The notes below the pieces were generated by a model that made no database searches, was not told where the DNA came from, and was given only the letters and a program-made list of their open reading frames with translations. A DNA stretch of 64,000 nucleotides from Armatimonadota bacterium (lineage in GTDB: Bacteria; Bacillota; Desulfotomaculia; Desulfotomaculales; Nap2-2B), in the NCBI GenBank assembly GCA_023511535.1, contig JAIMBK010000005.1, positions 1-64,000 on the forward strand. The letters run 5' to 3'. Shown here one piece after another: positions 46,574 to 55,070 of this stretch; positions within the stretch are counted from its first letter, which is position 1, and each line of letters begins with the position of its first letter. A program made the position numbers and the translations under genes.

Positions 46574-46786
46574 ATGGCGGTCAACAAGGTAAATAGAATT
46601 TACGAATTGATCAAAGAATTACCTCCGCATCTCCAGAAAGAATTGTATGAACGTTTGGGAGCAGAAATAAAGGGAAGAAGAAAGGAAAAAGTGTTGGATG
46701 AATTAATCGGGATAGCAGGCGGTCCAAAAAATAAAGGGTCACGTACATACAAGGAGGACTTGTACGGTGGACCAGGGCCGCTCTAA
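46574..46786 (+). CDS. Putative antitoxin upstream of a PIN-domain gene
   Basis: A 70-residue protein (NRIYELIKELPPHLQKELYE, then LGAEIKGRRKEKVLDELIGI) with the LPxxLxxEL pattern often seen in small DUF2281-like antitoxins, and a flexible C-terminal tail. It overlaps the PIN gene by 20 bases. It has its own promoter, low GC, and lies inside an otherwise conserved housekeeping cluster. Confidence 0.78.
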   Translation: MAVNKVNRIYELIKELPPHLQKELYERLGAEIKGRRKEKVLDELIGIAGGPKNKGSRTYKEDLYGGPGPL

Positions 46787-47192
46787 AATTTTCATTGATT
46801 CAGGTGGTTTCATAGCTTTAACGTATAAGGACGATCAAGAGCACAAAAAAGCAGTACAGTATTACACATCAATTAAGGACGGAGCAATATTCTACACGAC
46901 GAATCTAGTGGTCGCCGAGACTTATACATGGTTAAGATATCATACTTCTCATTCGGCGGCGGTTAAGTTTCTGGATGTAATTAAGGAATCTACCGAGTGT
47001 AAAGAATTAGTGGTTGTCCAGGTAAGTGTAGCGATTGAAGAAAAAGCAAGGGAGCTCCTTCGAAAATACGCTGATCAGGTTTTTTCTTATACAGATGCGA
47101 CGAGTTTTATCGTGCTTGACTTGCTCTGTATAGAGGATGTTTTTGGCTTTGATTCACATTTTTTTATTTTTGGGAAAAATCTTCATCCTTGA
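46767..47192 (+). CDS. PIN-domain (VapC-like) RNase toxin
   Basis: 141 residues with the PIN acidic residues: IFIDSGGFIALTYKDDQEH (first Asp), LVVAETYTWLRYH (Glu), FSYTDATSFIVLDLL (Asp) and VFGFDSHFFIFG (last Asp). It is expected to be a Mg2+-dependent RNase. The GTG start lies 9 bases after AAGGAGG. It is AT-rich and located between coaBC and priA, so the pair was probably inserted into the ancestral coaBC-priA junction. Confidence 0.88.
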   Translation: MDQGRSKIFIDSGGFIALTYKDDQEHKKAVQYYTSIKDGAIFYTTNLVVAETYTWLRYHTSHSAAVKFLDVIKESTECKELVVVQVSVAIEEKARELLRKYADQVFSYTDATSFIVLDLLCIEDVFGFDSHFFIFGKNLHP

Positions 47193-47204
47193 TAGGGGCT
47201 CCAA

Positions 47205-47229
47205 AAGCCTGGTGGGGCTTATTTTTTAG
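47205..47229 (+). terminator. Terminator after the PIN toxin gene
   Basis: AAGCC and GGCTT form a short stem around TGGTGG, followed by ATTTTTTAG, 10 bases after the toxin stop. The AT-rich remainder to 47408 contains no gene. Confidence 0.5.
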
Positions 47230-47408
47230 TGAAATTTTCGAAAAAGGTTGGAAAAGTTTATCCAGGTACATCACGTCTTAAACCATAATAATATGGTAAT
47301 GGGTGAAATTTGGATAGCATTGGATCAAGAACTAAAAAATAACTGATAATTGGTTGCTGACCTGATTTGTGCCCGGTTTATATTATTGTAAGTTAGCGGG
47401 GGGTTCCT

Positions 47409-48230
47409 ATGCCGCCGTTTGGCTACGGTCCGCCGCTGCGGCCCTGCCGGCCGTTTTACCAGCAGGTTGACGAGTCGGAAATCCGGCTGGACAGCGTTTC
47501 GCTCAAGTTGAATAGATCCAACACCCTGCGCCTGCCCTTCGAAGTGTCCCTGATCATTCCCCGGGCGGAGATCCGCCGCCGCTGGTACCAGGGAGGACAA
47601 CTCTTCCAGGAGGAAGAATACAAGCTGAGCGGGATTACCCTCGTTCACTCCCCCCGCTACCCGTATCGCCCCGGTTTGTTTCCGGGAGGAAGACCCGGCG
47701 GGCCCGCTTTCCCGGAGCCGGGTCCAGCTCCGGCTCCGACCCAGGTGGCCGTTCCCCCATCCCCGCTGCCGGCACCGCCTGAACAGCAGCGTGCTTCCGA
47801 AGAGGGGCAGGCGGGGCAGGACTGGCCGGTCCCGCCTGCCAAACCAGCCCGGCCGGTTCAACCGGCACGACCGGACACGCCAACCCGGAGCAGGCAACCG
47901 GCCTGTCCGGCACCGGAACAAAATCCAGATGCCGAAGCAGTTCCCGCTGTCCGCCCCTTCACCCGGCCCAATCCCGCTTTGCCGGCCGGGTTCGCTTCGC
48001 CGCCCGCGCCGCCCGCGCCGCCGGGGTCCCCGGGGAGCTGCGTGCGGTCCCTCCCCCCGGCGCCCCCCGGACCCCCCGGGCCGCCAGGTCCGGCCGCACC
48101 ACCACCGCCGCCGCCCGTGCCTCCCGGGTCCTTATCCCCGCAAGGCCGCACCCCCCGGGTAACAATCGTCACCCGGCGGGGAAAAGAGCAGGCGGAAGAA
48201 AAAATTAATTGCCAGGAGAAACAGGGATAA
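47409..48230 (+). CDS. Proline-rich protein with unrecognised N-terminal domain
   Basis: 273 residues. The first 80 form a compact-looking domain (DESEIRLDSVSLKLNRSNTL, then LPFEVSLIIPRAEIRRRWYQ and EEEYKLSGITLVHSPRYPY). The rest is extremely Pro/Ala/Gly-rich, with a collagen-like run PPAPPGPPGPPGPAA and a charged end. The ATG follows AGCGGGGGG at good spacing. No signal peptide, so it is cytoplasmic or perhaps a spore-coat-type structural protein, which is a guess. Open frames on the opposite strand arise from the C-rich composition. It sits just before priA. I do not recognise a family. Confidence 0.7.
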   Translation: MPPFGYGPPLRPCRPFYQQVDESEIRLDSVSLKLNRSNTLRLPFEVSLIIPRAEIRRRWYQGGQLFQEEEYKLSGITLVHSPRYPYRPGLFPGGRPGGPAFPEPGPAPAPTQVAVPPSPLPAPPEQQRASEEGQAGQDWPVPPAKPARPVQPARPDTPTRSRQPACPAPEQNPDAEAVPAVRPFTRPNPALPAGFASPPAPPAPPGSPGSCVRSLPPAPPGPPGPPGPAAPPPPPPVPPGSLSPQGRTPRVTIVTRRGKEQAEEKINCQEKQG

Positions 48231-48257
48231 GTTAAAATTAAATGGGGGGAAGCGGGA

Positions 48258-50465
48258 TTGTACGCCGAAGTTCTGGTCGATCTGCCGGCGCGCCAGGTGG
48301 ACAGGGTGTTTCACTACCTGGTGCCTTTGCACTTAAAAGATCAGGTCACGGTGGGCAGCCGGGTGCAGGTGCCTTTCCGCCGGCAAAAGCTTACCGGCTA
48401 CGTGCTCGGTTTTTCCGCCCCCCCTGAACTTGACCGGGTCAAAGAAATCAGCGCCGTTTTGGAGCCGGGGCCGGTTTTTGACGACCGGCAGCTGGCCCTG
48501 GCCCGCTGGCTGGCCGCCCATTACCTGTGCCCCACGGTGAGCGCCCTGCAGACGGTGATCGGGCCGCGCCTGGCCGGCGCGCCCAGGCGGGTGCAGGGTC
48601 TCTGGCCTGCTGCGCAGGCGCCCGGCCCGCCCGATTTTTCCCGGGCGCCGGCCCAGGAAAAGGCCTGGCGGACCGCCCTGGCCCGGCCCGGCCTTACTCG
48701 CCGGGAGCTGGCCGCCGCTGCCGGCGTCTCCGCCGGGACGGTGGAGGCGCTGATCGCGAAAAATATTTTGTCCGTCCGGGAGTATATTAAAAACCGCTCC
48801 CCCTTTCCAGAGGAGAACAGGGAGGAGCATCCGCCGCCCCCGCCGCTGACTCCCCAGCAGGACCGGGCCGTCCGGGAGATCCGGGCCGCCCTGCAGGCGG
48901 GGGAGCACCGGATTTTCTTATTGTACGGCGTCACCGGCAGCGGAAAAACCGAAGTTTACTGCCAGAGCGCCGCCCGGGCGCTGGCCCTGGGGCGCGGGGC
49001 AATCGTGCTGGTTCCCGAAATCGCCCTCACCCCGCAAATGATTGCCGCTTTCCAGTCCCGCTTCGGCCGGCGGGTGGCCGTCCTGCACAGCCGCCTTTCC
49101 GACGGGGAAAGATACGGCGAATGGATGCGCATCGCGGAAGGCGAGGCCGGCGTCGTTCTGGGGGCGCGCTCGGCCCTGTTCGCCCCGCTGGCCGACCCCG
49201 GTTTGATCATCATTGACGAGGAGCACGAACCTTCCTATAAACAGGAGGAAAACCCCCGCTACCACGCCCGCACGGTGGCCCTGCACGTGGCGCGCGAGCG
49301 CGGCGCGGCGGTCGTTCTGGGCAGCGCCACCCCTGCGCTGGAGTCCTTTTTCGCCGCCGGCCGGGGGGAGTACCGGCTGCTCCGGATGGACGAGCGCATC
49401 GAGAGCCGCCCCCTGCCCCGGGTGCAGGTGGTGGACCTGCGCGCGGAGCTGCGCCGGGGCAACCGGGGCTTTTTCAGCCGGCCGCTGCTGCTGGCCGTCC
49501 GGGAGAGGCTGGCCCGCCGCGAGCAGGTGATTTTGTTTCTCAACCGGCGCGGGTTTTCCACCATCGTCGTCTGCCGGGAGTGCGGCCTGGTGGTCAAGTG
49601 CCCGCACTGCGACGTGTCGCTGACCTACCACGCCAACGGCCGCCTGCTCTGCCACTACTGCAACCACACGGCCCCGGCGCCCGCCGTTTGCCCGGACTGC
49701 GGCGGCAAACAGATCGGCTACTTCGGCGCGGGCACCCAAAAGATCGAGCAGGAAGTAAAGCGCCTCTTCCCGCGGGCCAGAGTCCTGCGCCTGGACAGCG
49801 ACACCGCCGCCCGCAAAGGCTCCCACCGGGAGATCCTCGGCGCCTTCCGGCAGGGCGGGGCGGACATCCTGATCGGCACGCAGATGATCGCCAAGGGACT
49901 GGACATCCCTTCCGTGACGCTGGTGGGGGTGGTGAACGCGGACGTCAGCCTGCACATGCCGGACTTCCGGGCCGGCGAGCGGACCTTCCAGCTGCTTACC
50001 CAGGTGGCGGGCCGGGCCGGCCGCGGCGACCTGGGCGGGGAAGCGATCATTCAGACCTACCAGCCGGAGCACTACGCCGTTTGCGCCGCCCGCGACCACG
50101 ATTACGAAGGGTTTTACCGGCAAGAAATCGAATACCGCCGGTCGCTGGATTACCCCCCCTTCAGCCGCCTGGCCCGGCTCCTGGTCACGGGCCCGCGCGC
50201 CGCCGAAGTGGAAGGGGCGATCAACATTTTATACAGCAAACTAAAGGAATTCGCCGGCCGGGGGGAGGAGGAAATCCGCTTTCTGGGCCCCGCTCCGGCG
50301 CCCCTGAGCCGGATCAAGGATTACTACCGCTGGCACCTGGTGCTCAAGTCCCCCCGGGAGGACCTGCTGCGCGCGGCCGCCGCGGCGGGGCTGAAGGAAG
50401 CCGATCATTTTACATCCCGGCGTCTGCGGGTTATTATAGATATAGAGCCGCAGCATTTAATCTAA
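48258..50465 (+). CDS. priA: Primosomal replication protein N' (PriA helicase)
   Basis: Replication-restart helicase, 735 residues. The N-terminal 3'-end-binding domain starts YAEVLVDLPARQVDRVFHYL. Helicase motifs are Walker A GVTGSGKTEVY, DEEH box IIDEEHEPSYKQ, GSATPALES and QVAGRAGRG. The zinc-binding insert has paired cysteines (CRECGLVVKCPHC, CHYC, CPDCGG). The TTG start lies after GGGGGGAAG. It is followed by def and fmt as in most Firmicutes. Confidence 0.96.
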   Translation: MYAEVLVDLPARQVDRVFHYLVPLHLKDQVTVGSRVQVPFRRQKLTGYVLGFSAPPELDRVKEISAVLEPGPVFDDRQLALARWLAAHYLCPTVSALQTVIGPRLAGAPRRVQGLWPAAQAPGPPDFSRAPAQEKAWRTALARPGLTRRELAAAAGVSAGTVEALIAKNILSVREYIKNRSPFPEENREEHPPPPPLTPQQDRAVREIRAALQAGEHRIFLLYGVTGSGKTEVYCQSAARALALGRGAIVLVPEIALTPQMIAAFQSRFGRRVAVLHSRLSDGERYGEWMRIAEGEAGVVLGARSALFAPLADPGLIIIDEEHEPSYKQEENPRYHARTVALHVARERGAAVVLGSATPALESFFAAGRGEYRLLRMDERIESRPLPRVQVVDLRAELRRGNRGFFSRPLLLAVRERLARREQVILFLNRRGFSTIVVCRECGLVVKCPHCDVSLTYHANGRLLCHYCNHTAPAPAVCPDCGGKQIGYFGAGTQKIEQEVKRLFPRARVLRLDSDTAARKGSHREILGAFRQGGADILIGTQMIAKGLDIPSVTLVGVVNADVSLHMPDFRAGERTFQLLTQVAGRAGRGDLGGEAIIQTYQPEHYAVCAARDHDYEGFYRQEIEYRRSLDYPPFSRLARLLVTGPRAAEVEGAINILYSKLKEFAGRGEEEIRFLGPAPAPLSRIKDYYRWHLVLKSPREDLLRAAAAAGLKEADHFTSRRLRVIIDIEPQHLI

Positions 50466-50564
50466 GCAGATCGATTCCAAATTTCCATTGCAATGGCCAA
50501 TGCCTGCGCAGCGGAACAATGGAATCTTCCCCGTTAATTTCTTTTTTTGAAAGGGTTGGTCCAG

Positions 50565-51035
50565 TTGGCCGTTTATCGCATTGTCCTTTACGGAGAAGAC
50601 GACGTCCTCAGGGAAAAGGCAAAGCCAATCGCGAAGATCAACGAGAGCGTCCATAAATTGCTGGACGACCTGCGCGATACGATGTACAGCAATAAGGGAG
50701 TGGGACTGGCCGCCCCCCAGATCGGCGTATTGAAGCGGGCCATCGTGGTGGACGCGGGGGAAGGTTTGATCGAGCTGGTTAATCCGGAGATCCTGGAGGC
50801 TTCCGGAAAAGAAACGGACCTGGAAGGGTGCCTGAGCATCCCCGGCGTACTGGGGGAGGTGGAGCGGGCGGCCGGCGTGGTGGTGCAGGGCCTGGACCGG
50901 GAAGGCCGGGAAATCAAGGTGCAGGCCAACGGCTTTTGCGCCCGCGCCCTGCAGCACGAAATCGATCACCTGGACGGCATCTTGTTTATCGACCGGGCCG
51001 TGAAAATTCGCAAGGCCGAAAGCGGGCGGGGGTAA
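50565..51035 (+). CDS. def: Peptide deformylase
   Basis: Removes the formyl group from nascent proteins, 156 residues. Metal and active-site motifs [18 protein letters not shown] (metal Cys) and QHEIDHLDG (metal His pair and catalytic Glu). The TTG at 50565 ([16 protein letters not shown]) lies 9 bases after AAAGGG and gives the usual start; the frame remains open for six codons upstream. It acts just after Fmt, encoded 4 bases downstream. Confidence 0.96.
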   Translation: MAVYRIVLYGEDDVLREKAKPIAKINESVHKLLDDLRDTMYSNKGVGLAAPQIGVLKRAIVVDAGEGLIELVNPEILEASGKETDLEGCLSIPGVLGEVERAAGVVVQGLDREGREIKVQANGFCARALQHEIDHLDGILFIDRAVKIRKAESGRG

Positions 51036-51039
51036 TTTC

Positions 51040-52008
51040 ATGCGGGTCGTTTTCATGGGCACGCCGCAGTTTGCGGTGCCCGTTTTGGAGGCAATTGTGG
51101 ACGCCGGCTACCGGGTGGTGGGGGTGGTTACCCGGCCCGACCGGCCAAAGGGGCGGGGCGGTAAAATCCAGCCTTCGCCGGTGAAGGAGGCCGCCGTCGG
51201 GCGCGGCCTGGCCGTCTGGCAGCCGCAGCGGCTGAGCGAACCGGAATTTCTGACCGCTCTGGAGGATCTGCTTCCCGACGTGATTGTGGTGGCGGCTTTC
51301 GGCCAGATCCTGCCCCCCGCCGTTTTAAAGATGCCGAAATACGGGTGCATCAACGTGCACGCCTCGCTGCTGCCTAAATACCGCGGGGCGGCGCCCATCC
51401 ACCGGGCGATCATCAACGGCGAGCGGGAAACGGGGATCACCACCATGTTCATGGACGAGGGGCTGGACACGGGCGACATCCTTTTGCAGGAAGCGCTGCC
51501 GATCACGGACGAAGACACCGCCGGCACCCTCCACGACCGCCTGGCGCAGCTGGGAGCGCAGGTGCTGGTGAAAACGCTGGCGGAGCTTTCGGCGGGCAGG
51601 CTGGTGCGCCGGCCGCAGGACCACGCCCGGGCCACCTACGCTCCGCCGCTGACCCGCGCCGACGAGCTGATCGCCTGGGACGCCTCCGCCCGCTCCGTCT
51701 TTAACCGGGTGCGGGGCTTAAACCCCTGGCCCGGCGCCGCCACCCTGTGGCAGGGGCGCGTCTTGAAAATCTGGCGGGTGGAGGTGGCGCGGGAGGAACC
51801 CCTTTTGGCGGGGACGCTGCCGGGGCAGGTGCGGGCGGCACACCCCGGAGAAGGCCTGCTGGTCCAGGCCAACCCCGGCCTGGTGCGCGTGGTCGAGCTG
51901 CAGCTCCAGGGCGGCCGGCGCCTGAACGCGGAAGACTTCCTGCGCGGCCACCCCATCGCCGCAGGGACGATTTTTGAATCCTATTTTTCAAGGGAGAACA
52001 CCATGTGA
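51040..52008 (+). CDS. fmt: Methionyl-tRNA formyltransferase
   Basis: Formylates initiator Met-tRNA, 322 residues. The N-terminal Rossmann domain begins RVVFMGTPQFAVPVLEAI. The catalytic segment INVHASLLPKYRGAAPIHRA has the His and the loop that binds tRNA, with METGDILL-like GLDTGDILLQEALPI. A C-terminal OB-fold domain starts near residue 210. It starts 4 bases after def and overlaps the DUF116 gene at its stop. Confidence 0.97.
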   Translation: MRVVFMGTPQFAVPVLEAIVDAGYRVVGVVTRPDRPKGRGGKIQPSPVKEAAVGRGLAVWQPQRLSEPEFLTALEDLLPDVIVVAAFGQILPPAVLKMPKYGCINVHASLLPKYRGAAPIHRAIINGERETGITTMFMDEGLDTGDILLQEALPITDEDTAGTLHDRLAQLGAQVLVKTLAELSAGRLVRRPQDHARATYAPPLTRADELIAWDASARSVFNRVRGLNPWPGAATLWQGRVLKIWRVEVAREEPLLAGTLPGQVRAAHPGEGLLVQANPGLVRVVELQLQGGRRLNAEDFLRGHPIAAGTIFESYFSRENTM

Positions 52009-52778
52009 AGTCACCGGTCGTAATCTCACCACAGGTGCATAAGCGCCTTTTCCTGGGCCTGCTGGGAGGAAGCCTGGTTGGAATCCTGCTTTTTATTTCC
52101 GGCCTCTGGTACCTCTTTTTCCACCCCGGCGATTCCACCTTTTACCAGACCATTTTTTTGATTATTCTGCTGACTGTGGCCGGGGGAATCCTGCTGGCGA
52201 TTTTTGGCATCATCGGGATCGTTTTAACCATTCTGGCCGCCAGGAACTTTCCCTTTTTGCAGGCCCCCATTCAGCTGGCCATCCACCTGTTTTACCCGGC
52301 GGCGCTGGCTTTAGGCCGCCTGTTACACATTGACAAGGACCGTATCCGCAGTTCCTTCGTGGAAGTAAACAATCAACTGGTCAGAGCGCGCCGGATCAAG
52401 GTAAAAGCGGAGCAAATCCTGGTCCTGGTGCCGCACTGCCTGCAGTGGACCGGCTGCCCGCACAAGATTACGGTCAATGTGGACAACTGCCGGCGCTGCG
52501 GTAACTGCCCCATCAATGAACTGCTCGCCCTGCGGGACAGGTTCGGCGTCAAGATGGGGGTGGCCACCGGCGGCACCCTGGCCCGCAAGTACGTCGAGGA
52601 ATACCGGCCGAAAGCCATCGTGGCCATTGCCTGTGAACGGGACTTAAGCAGCGGGATTCAGGACGTGGGGCGTCTGCCCGTCCTGGGCGTAACCAACCAG
52701 CGCCCCCACGGTCCCTGCCGCGACACCTGCATCGACATCGCGCGCGTGGAGGAAGCAATTCGCCACTTTATCGGATAA
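52005..52778 (+). CDS. DUF116 family membrane/cysteine-rich protein
   Basis: 257 residues. Two N-terminal membrane helices (LFLGLLGGSLVGILLFISGL and FLIILLTVAGGILLAIFGII) are followed by a cytoplasmic DUF116 domain with HCLQWTGCPHKI, CRRCGNCPINE, ACERDLSSGIQDV and RPHGPCRDTC. The cysteine pattern suggests a metal or Fe-S site, but the function is unknown. The GTG start overlaps the fmt TGA. It follows fmt in many clostridia. Confidence 0.9.
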   Translation: MKSPVVISPQVHKRLFLGLLGGSLVGILLFISGLWYLFFHPGDSTFYQTIFLIILLTVAGGILLAIFGIIGIVLTILAARNFPFLQAPIQLAIHLFYPAALALGRLLHIDKDRIRSSFVEVNNQLVRARRIKVKAEQILVLVPHCLQWTGCPHKITVNVDNCRRCGNCPINELLALRDRFGVKMGVATGGTLARKYVEEYRPKAIVAIACERDLSSGIQDVGRLPVLGVTNQRPHGPCRDTCIDIARVEEAIRHFIG

Positions 52779-52801
52779 GCGACCCGGCCATCAGTTTCGG
52801 C

Positions 52802-52830
52802 TGGACAACGAAGAACCGGCAGTTTATAAA
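52802..52830 (+). promoter_or_regulatory. SigA-type promoter of the efflux MFS gene
   Basis: TGGACA (52802-52807), a 17-base spacer and TATAAA (52825-52830), with transcription expected to start about 52837, inside the palindrome that follows. Confidence 0.7.
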
Positions 52831-52834
52831 TTTG

Positions 52835-52854
52835 ATCTCGAACGCTTTCGAGAT
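52835..52854. promoter_or_regulatory. Palindromic operator at the MFS promoter
   Basis: ATCTCGAACGCTTTCGAGAT is a near-perfect inverted repeat (ATCTCGAA/TTCGAGAT around CGCT) placed over the predicted transcription start and just before the ribosome binding site. This is the position expected for a TetR- or MarR-type repressor site. No regulator gene is adjacent. Confidence 0.6.
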
Positions 52855-52869
52855 TCGGGAGGTTTGAAG

Positions 52870-54321
52870 ATGAGTCAAGATGACGCACTAAAACGTTATA
52901 CTTTGATGGTGGCTGCCACCGCTTCTTTTCTCACGCCGTTCATGGGCAGTTCCATCAACCTGGCCATTCCATCCATCGGCAGGCAGTTCGGGGCCGACGC
53001 TTACCTGTTAAGCTGGGTTGCCACCAGTTATATCCTGGCGTCGGCGACTTTTTTGCTGCCCTTTGGCCGGCTGGCGGATATAGTGGGCAGAAAAAAAATA
53101 TTTCTTACAGGCATGGTTTCCTTCGGGCTGTCTTCGCTGCTCTGCGGCCTGGCCTGGTCCATTGAGACGCTGATCGCGTTCCGGGTGCTGCAGGGTATCG
53201 GCAGCGCCATGATTTTCGGTACCGGGATGGCCATTTTGACCTCGGTGTTTCCGCCGCAAGAAAGGGGCAAAGTGCTGGGGATTAACGTGGCTGCTGTATA
53301 CGTCGGCCTCTCCTTGGGCCCGGTGCTGGGCGGGGCCATGAACCACAACCTGGGATGGCAGTCTATCTTTTACCTCACCGCGCTATTGGCCGTCTTTGTT
53401 TTGGCCCTCACTTTAGCCCGGCTGAAAGGCGAATGGGCCGGAGCGAGGGGAGAAAAATACGATTATCCCGGTGCAGTTCTATATGTAGCCGGCCTGGTGT
53501 TCCTGATGTACGGTTTTACATCCGTGGAATCGTCGGTGTGGGGCAAGTACCTTTTATTGCTGGGGGTACTGGTGCTGCTGGCCTTTTTCCGGCACGAAAC
53601 GACCTTCCGGCAACCTTTGATGGACCTGCGGCTGTTCAGCCGCAACATCGCCTTTGCCTTTTCCAACCTGGCGGCCCTGATCAACTACAGCGCCACCTTT
53701 GCGGTGGGCTTCCTGCTTTCCCTGCATCTCCAGGTGGTACTGGACTATGACTCCCAGACGGCGGGCTTGATCCTGCTGTCCCAGCCGGTGCTCATGGCGA
53801 TCCTATCGCCTTTCGCCGGGCGGCTTTCCGACCGGGTGGAACCGCGGGTGGTGGCATCGTGGGGGATGAGCCTCACCACTTTGGGATTGCTTGTGTTCTG
53901 TTTTATATCCCGAAGCACCCCCTTGTGGCTGCTGGTGATTAACCTGGCCTTGCTGGGCGTTGGTTTTGCCCTGTTTTCTTCGCCGAACAGCAACGCGGTG
54001 ATGAGCTCGGTGGAGAAAAGGTTTTACGGAGTTGCCTCATCCACCCTGGGCACCATGCGGTTGGTGGGCCAGGCTTCCAGCATGGCCATCGTAACCCTGA
54101 TTATGGCCCTGTACGTGGGCAGGTCGGAACTGTCCGCCGCCAGCGCCGGCCAGTTCCTGGACGCCGCCAGGGTATCGTTTATCGTCCTCACCGTGATTTG
54201 CTGCGGGGGGATTTTCGCGTCCCTGGCGCGAGGCAACGTAAGGCCCGCTGAAAGCAGGAGCGGGCCCGTGCCGGGCGGCCCGCCGCAGCCGGGCGGAGAG
54301 GAAAGAAATCCCGGGGATTAG
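52870..54321 (+). CDS. MFS drug-efflux transporter, DHA2 (EmrB/QacA) type
   Basis: 483 residues with about 14 hydrophobic helices. The N-terminus is ASFLTPFMGSSINLAIPSIG, the MFS motif A is GRLADIVGRKKIFL after helix 2, and the motif C-like stretch is GLSLGPVLGGAM in helix 5. It is typical of 14-TM drug/H+ antiporters. ATG 52870 lies 7 bases after GGGAGG. Promoter and palindrome just upstream indicate inducible expression. The hydrophilic tail is Pro/Gly-rich. It interrupts the usual fmt-DUF116 neighbourhood. Confidence 0.9.
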   Translation: MSQDDALKRYTLMVAATASFLTPFMGSSINLAIPSIGRQFGADAYLLSWVATSYILASATFLLPFGRLADIVGRKKIFLTGMVSFGLSSLLCGLAWSIETLIAFRVLQGIGSAMIFGTGMAILTSVFPPQERGKVLGINVAAVYVGLSLGPVLGGAMNHNLGWQSIFYLTALLAVFVLALTLARLKGEWAGARGEKYDYPGAVLYVAGLVFLMYGFTSVESSVWGKYLLLLGVLVLLAFFRHETTFRQPLMDLRLFSRNIAFAFSNLAALINYSATFAVGFLLSLHLQVVLDYDSQTAGLILLSQPVLMAILSPFAGRLSDRVEPRVVASWGMSLTTLGLLVFCFISRSTPLWLLVINLALLGVGFALFSSPNSNAVMSSVEKRFYGVASSTLGTMRLVGQASSMAIVTLIMALYVGRSELSAASAGQFLDAARVSFIVLTVICCGGIFASLARGNVRPAESRSGPVPGGPPQPGGEERNPGD

Positions 54322-54345
54322 GCCCCCTGCCGCTGTTGGGTGCGC

Positions 54346-54399
54346 CTCTACCCCAATCCCCGTCCCCCCCCCCACCTTTCCATGGACGAAGCCGAGTGA
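54346..54399 (+). pseudogene. 3' fragment of a retropepsin-like gene
   Basis: Eighteen codons reading LYPNPRPPPHLSMDEAE and a stop match the last codons of the complete gene at 54584-54997 (LYPNPRSPHLPMAEAE). A long C run marks the difference. The rest of this copy is gone. It lies 25 bases after the MFS stop. Confidence 0.7.
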
Positions 54400-54410
54400 A
54401 AAGGTGAAAC

Positions 54411-54470
54411 ACGATGATAAACAATTAGCGATATAAAAGGTGAAGATGCAGGCGAAAAAGATTTTCGATT
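54411..54470 (+). repeat. Dispersed repeat R, copy 1
   Basis: GATGATAAACAATTAGCGAT, then ATAAAAGGTGAAGATGCAGG and an AT-rich tail. It matches copies at 60591-60680 and 62451-62530, which share GATAAACAGT, GCGATATGAAGGGTGAAGAT. Confidence 0.65.
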
Positions 54471-54493
54471 GTTTTTGACCGGATCGCAAACAG

Positions 54494-54521
54494 GCAGGAA
54501 TTATGTAGAATGATGGAGAAT
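54494..54521 (+). promoter_or_regulatory. SigH-like promoter, copy 1
   Basis: GCAGGAATT at 54494 and GAGAAT ending 54521 resemble the -35 AGGAATT and -10 GAAT of sigma-H promoters. Nearly identical elements are at 57500-57528 and 62334-62361. It lies 60 bases before the retropepsin start. Confidence 0.5.
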
Positions 54522-54551
54522 AAGTTATTGATGCAATTAAAATATGCCTCA

Positions 54552-55020
54552 CAGGCAGGAAGGAAAGCCGGGGGTAAATATAAATGGGTGAAATTGGGGT
54601 GAGCAGCAAAATGGGCGTATTTTACGAAACGGTCAAGATCAGGAACGTAATCGGCGGGGGCGAACCCCTCGAACTTACGGTAAAGGTAGATACGGGAGCA
54701 ACCATGTTAGTGCTCCCCGGCTGGGTGCAGAATGAACTAAAATTTCCCGTGATTCGTAAACAAGTGGTACGCTGCGCCAACGACGAAGAGACTGCCGGGC
54801 GGGAGGTGGTCTACGGGGTGGAGCTGACCGTTGGCGACCGCCCCGGAGTGTTCGAGGCCATTATTGAACCCCGGAAAAACTACGGTTTGCTGGGGGCCAT
54901 CGTCATGGAGGCTCTGGATCTGATCGCCGACCCGCGCTCCCAAAGGCTCTACCCCAATCCCCGTTCCCCCCACCTTCCCATGGCCGAAGCCGAGTGAAAA
55001 GGCGACAGCAAATCAGGCAC
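54552..55020 (+). repeat. Duplicated segment, copy 1 (about 470 bases)
   Basis: From CAGGCAGGAAGGAAAGCCGG onward this segment is almost identical to 60793-61260, covering the retropepsin gene and its leader. Similarity fades about 20 bases after the stop. Copy 1 is intact. Confidence 0.9.
54584..54997 (+). CDS. Retropepsin-like clan AA aspartic protease
   Basis: A 137-residue single-lobe aspartic protease-like protein. The active-site motif is VDTGATMLVLP (Asp36), followed by the flap-side strands and the second hydrophobic-Gly motif YGLLGAIVMEALDLIAD (ILG-type psi loop). It ends LYPNPRSPHLP. Such small bacterial proteins probably work as homodimers like viral retropepsins; substrates are unknown. 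The start at 54584 lies 9 bases after CCGGGGG, with a second possible ATG at 54611. Complete here; three damaged relatives lie nearby. Confidence 0.85.
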   Translation: MGEIGVSSKMGVFYETVKIRNVIGGGEPLELTVKVDTGATMLVLPGWVQNELKFPVIRKQVVRCANDEETAGREVVYGVELTVGDRPGVFEAIIEPRKNYGLLGAIVMEALDLIADPRSQRLYPNPRSPHLPMAEAE

Positions 55021-55070
55021 GGTTAGTGGGGTGTGCTGGAGGCAGTTGAGAGTTGAGGGGGGTGCCCGAA

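Noticed and set aside
47325-47921. Leftward frames opposite the proline-rich gene
   Set aside because: The rightward frame has a ribosome binding site and a folded-looking N-terminal domain; the leftward ones have neither. Some doubt remains because composition is extreme.
48918-50123. Leftward open frame of 401 codons opposite priA
   Set aside because: Antisense to all helicase motifs of priA; low-complexity composition.
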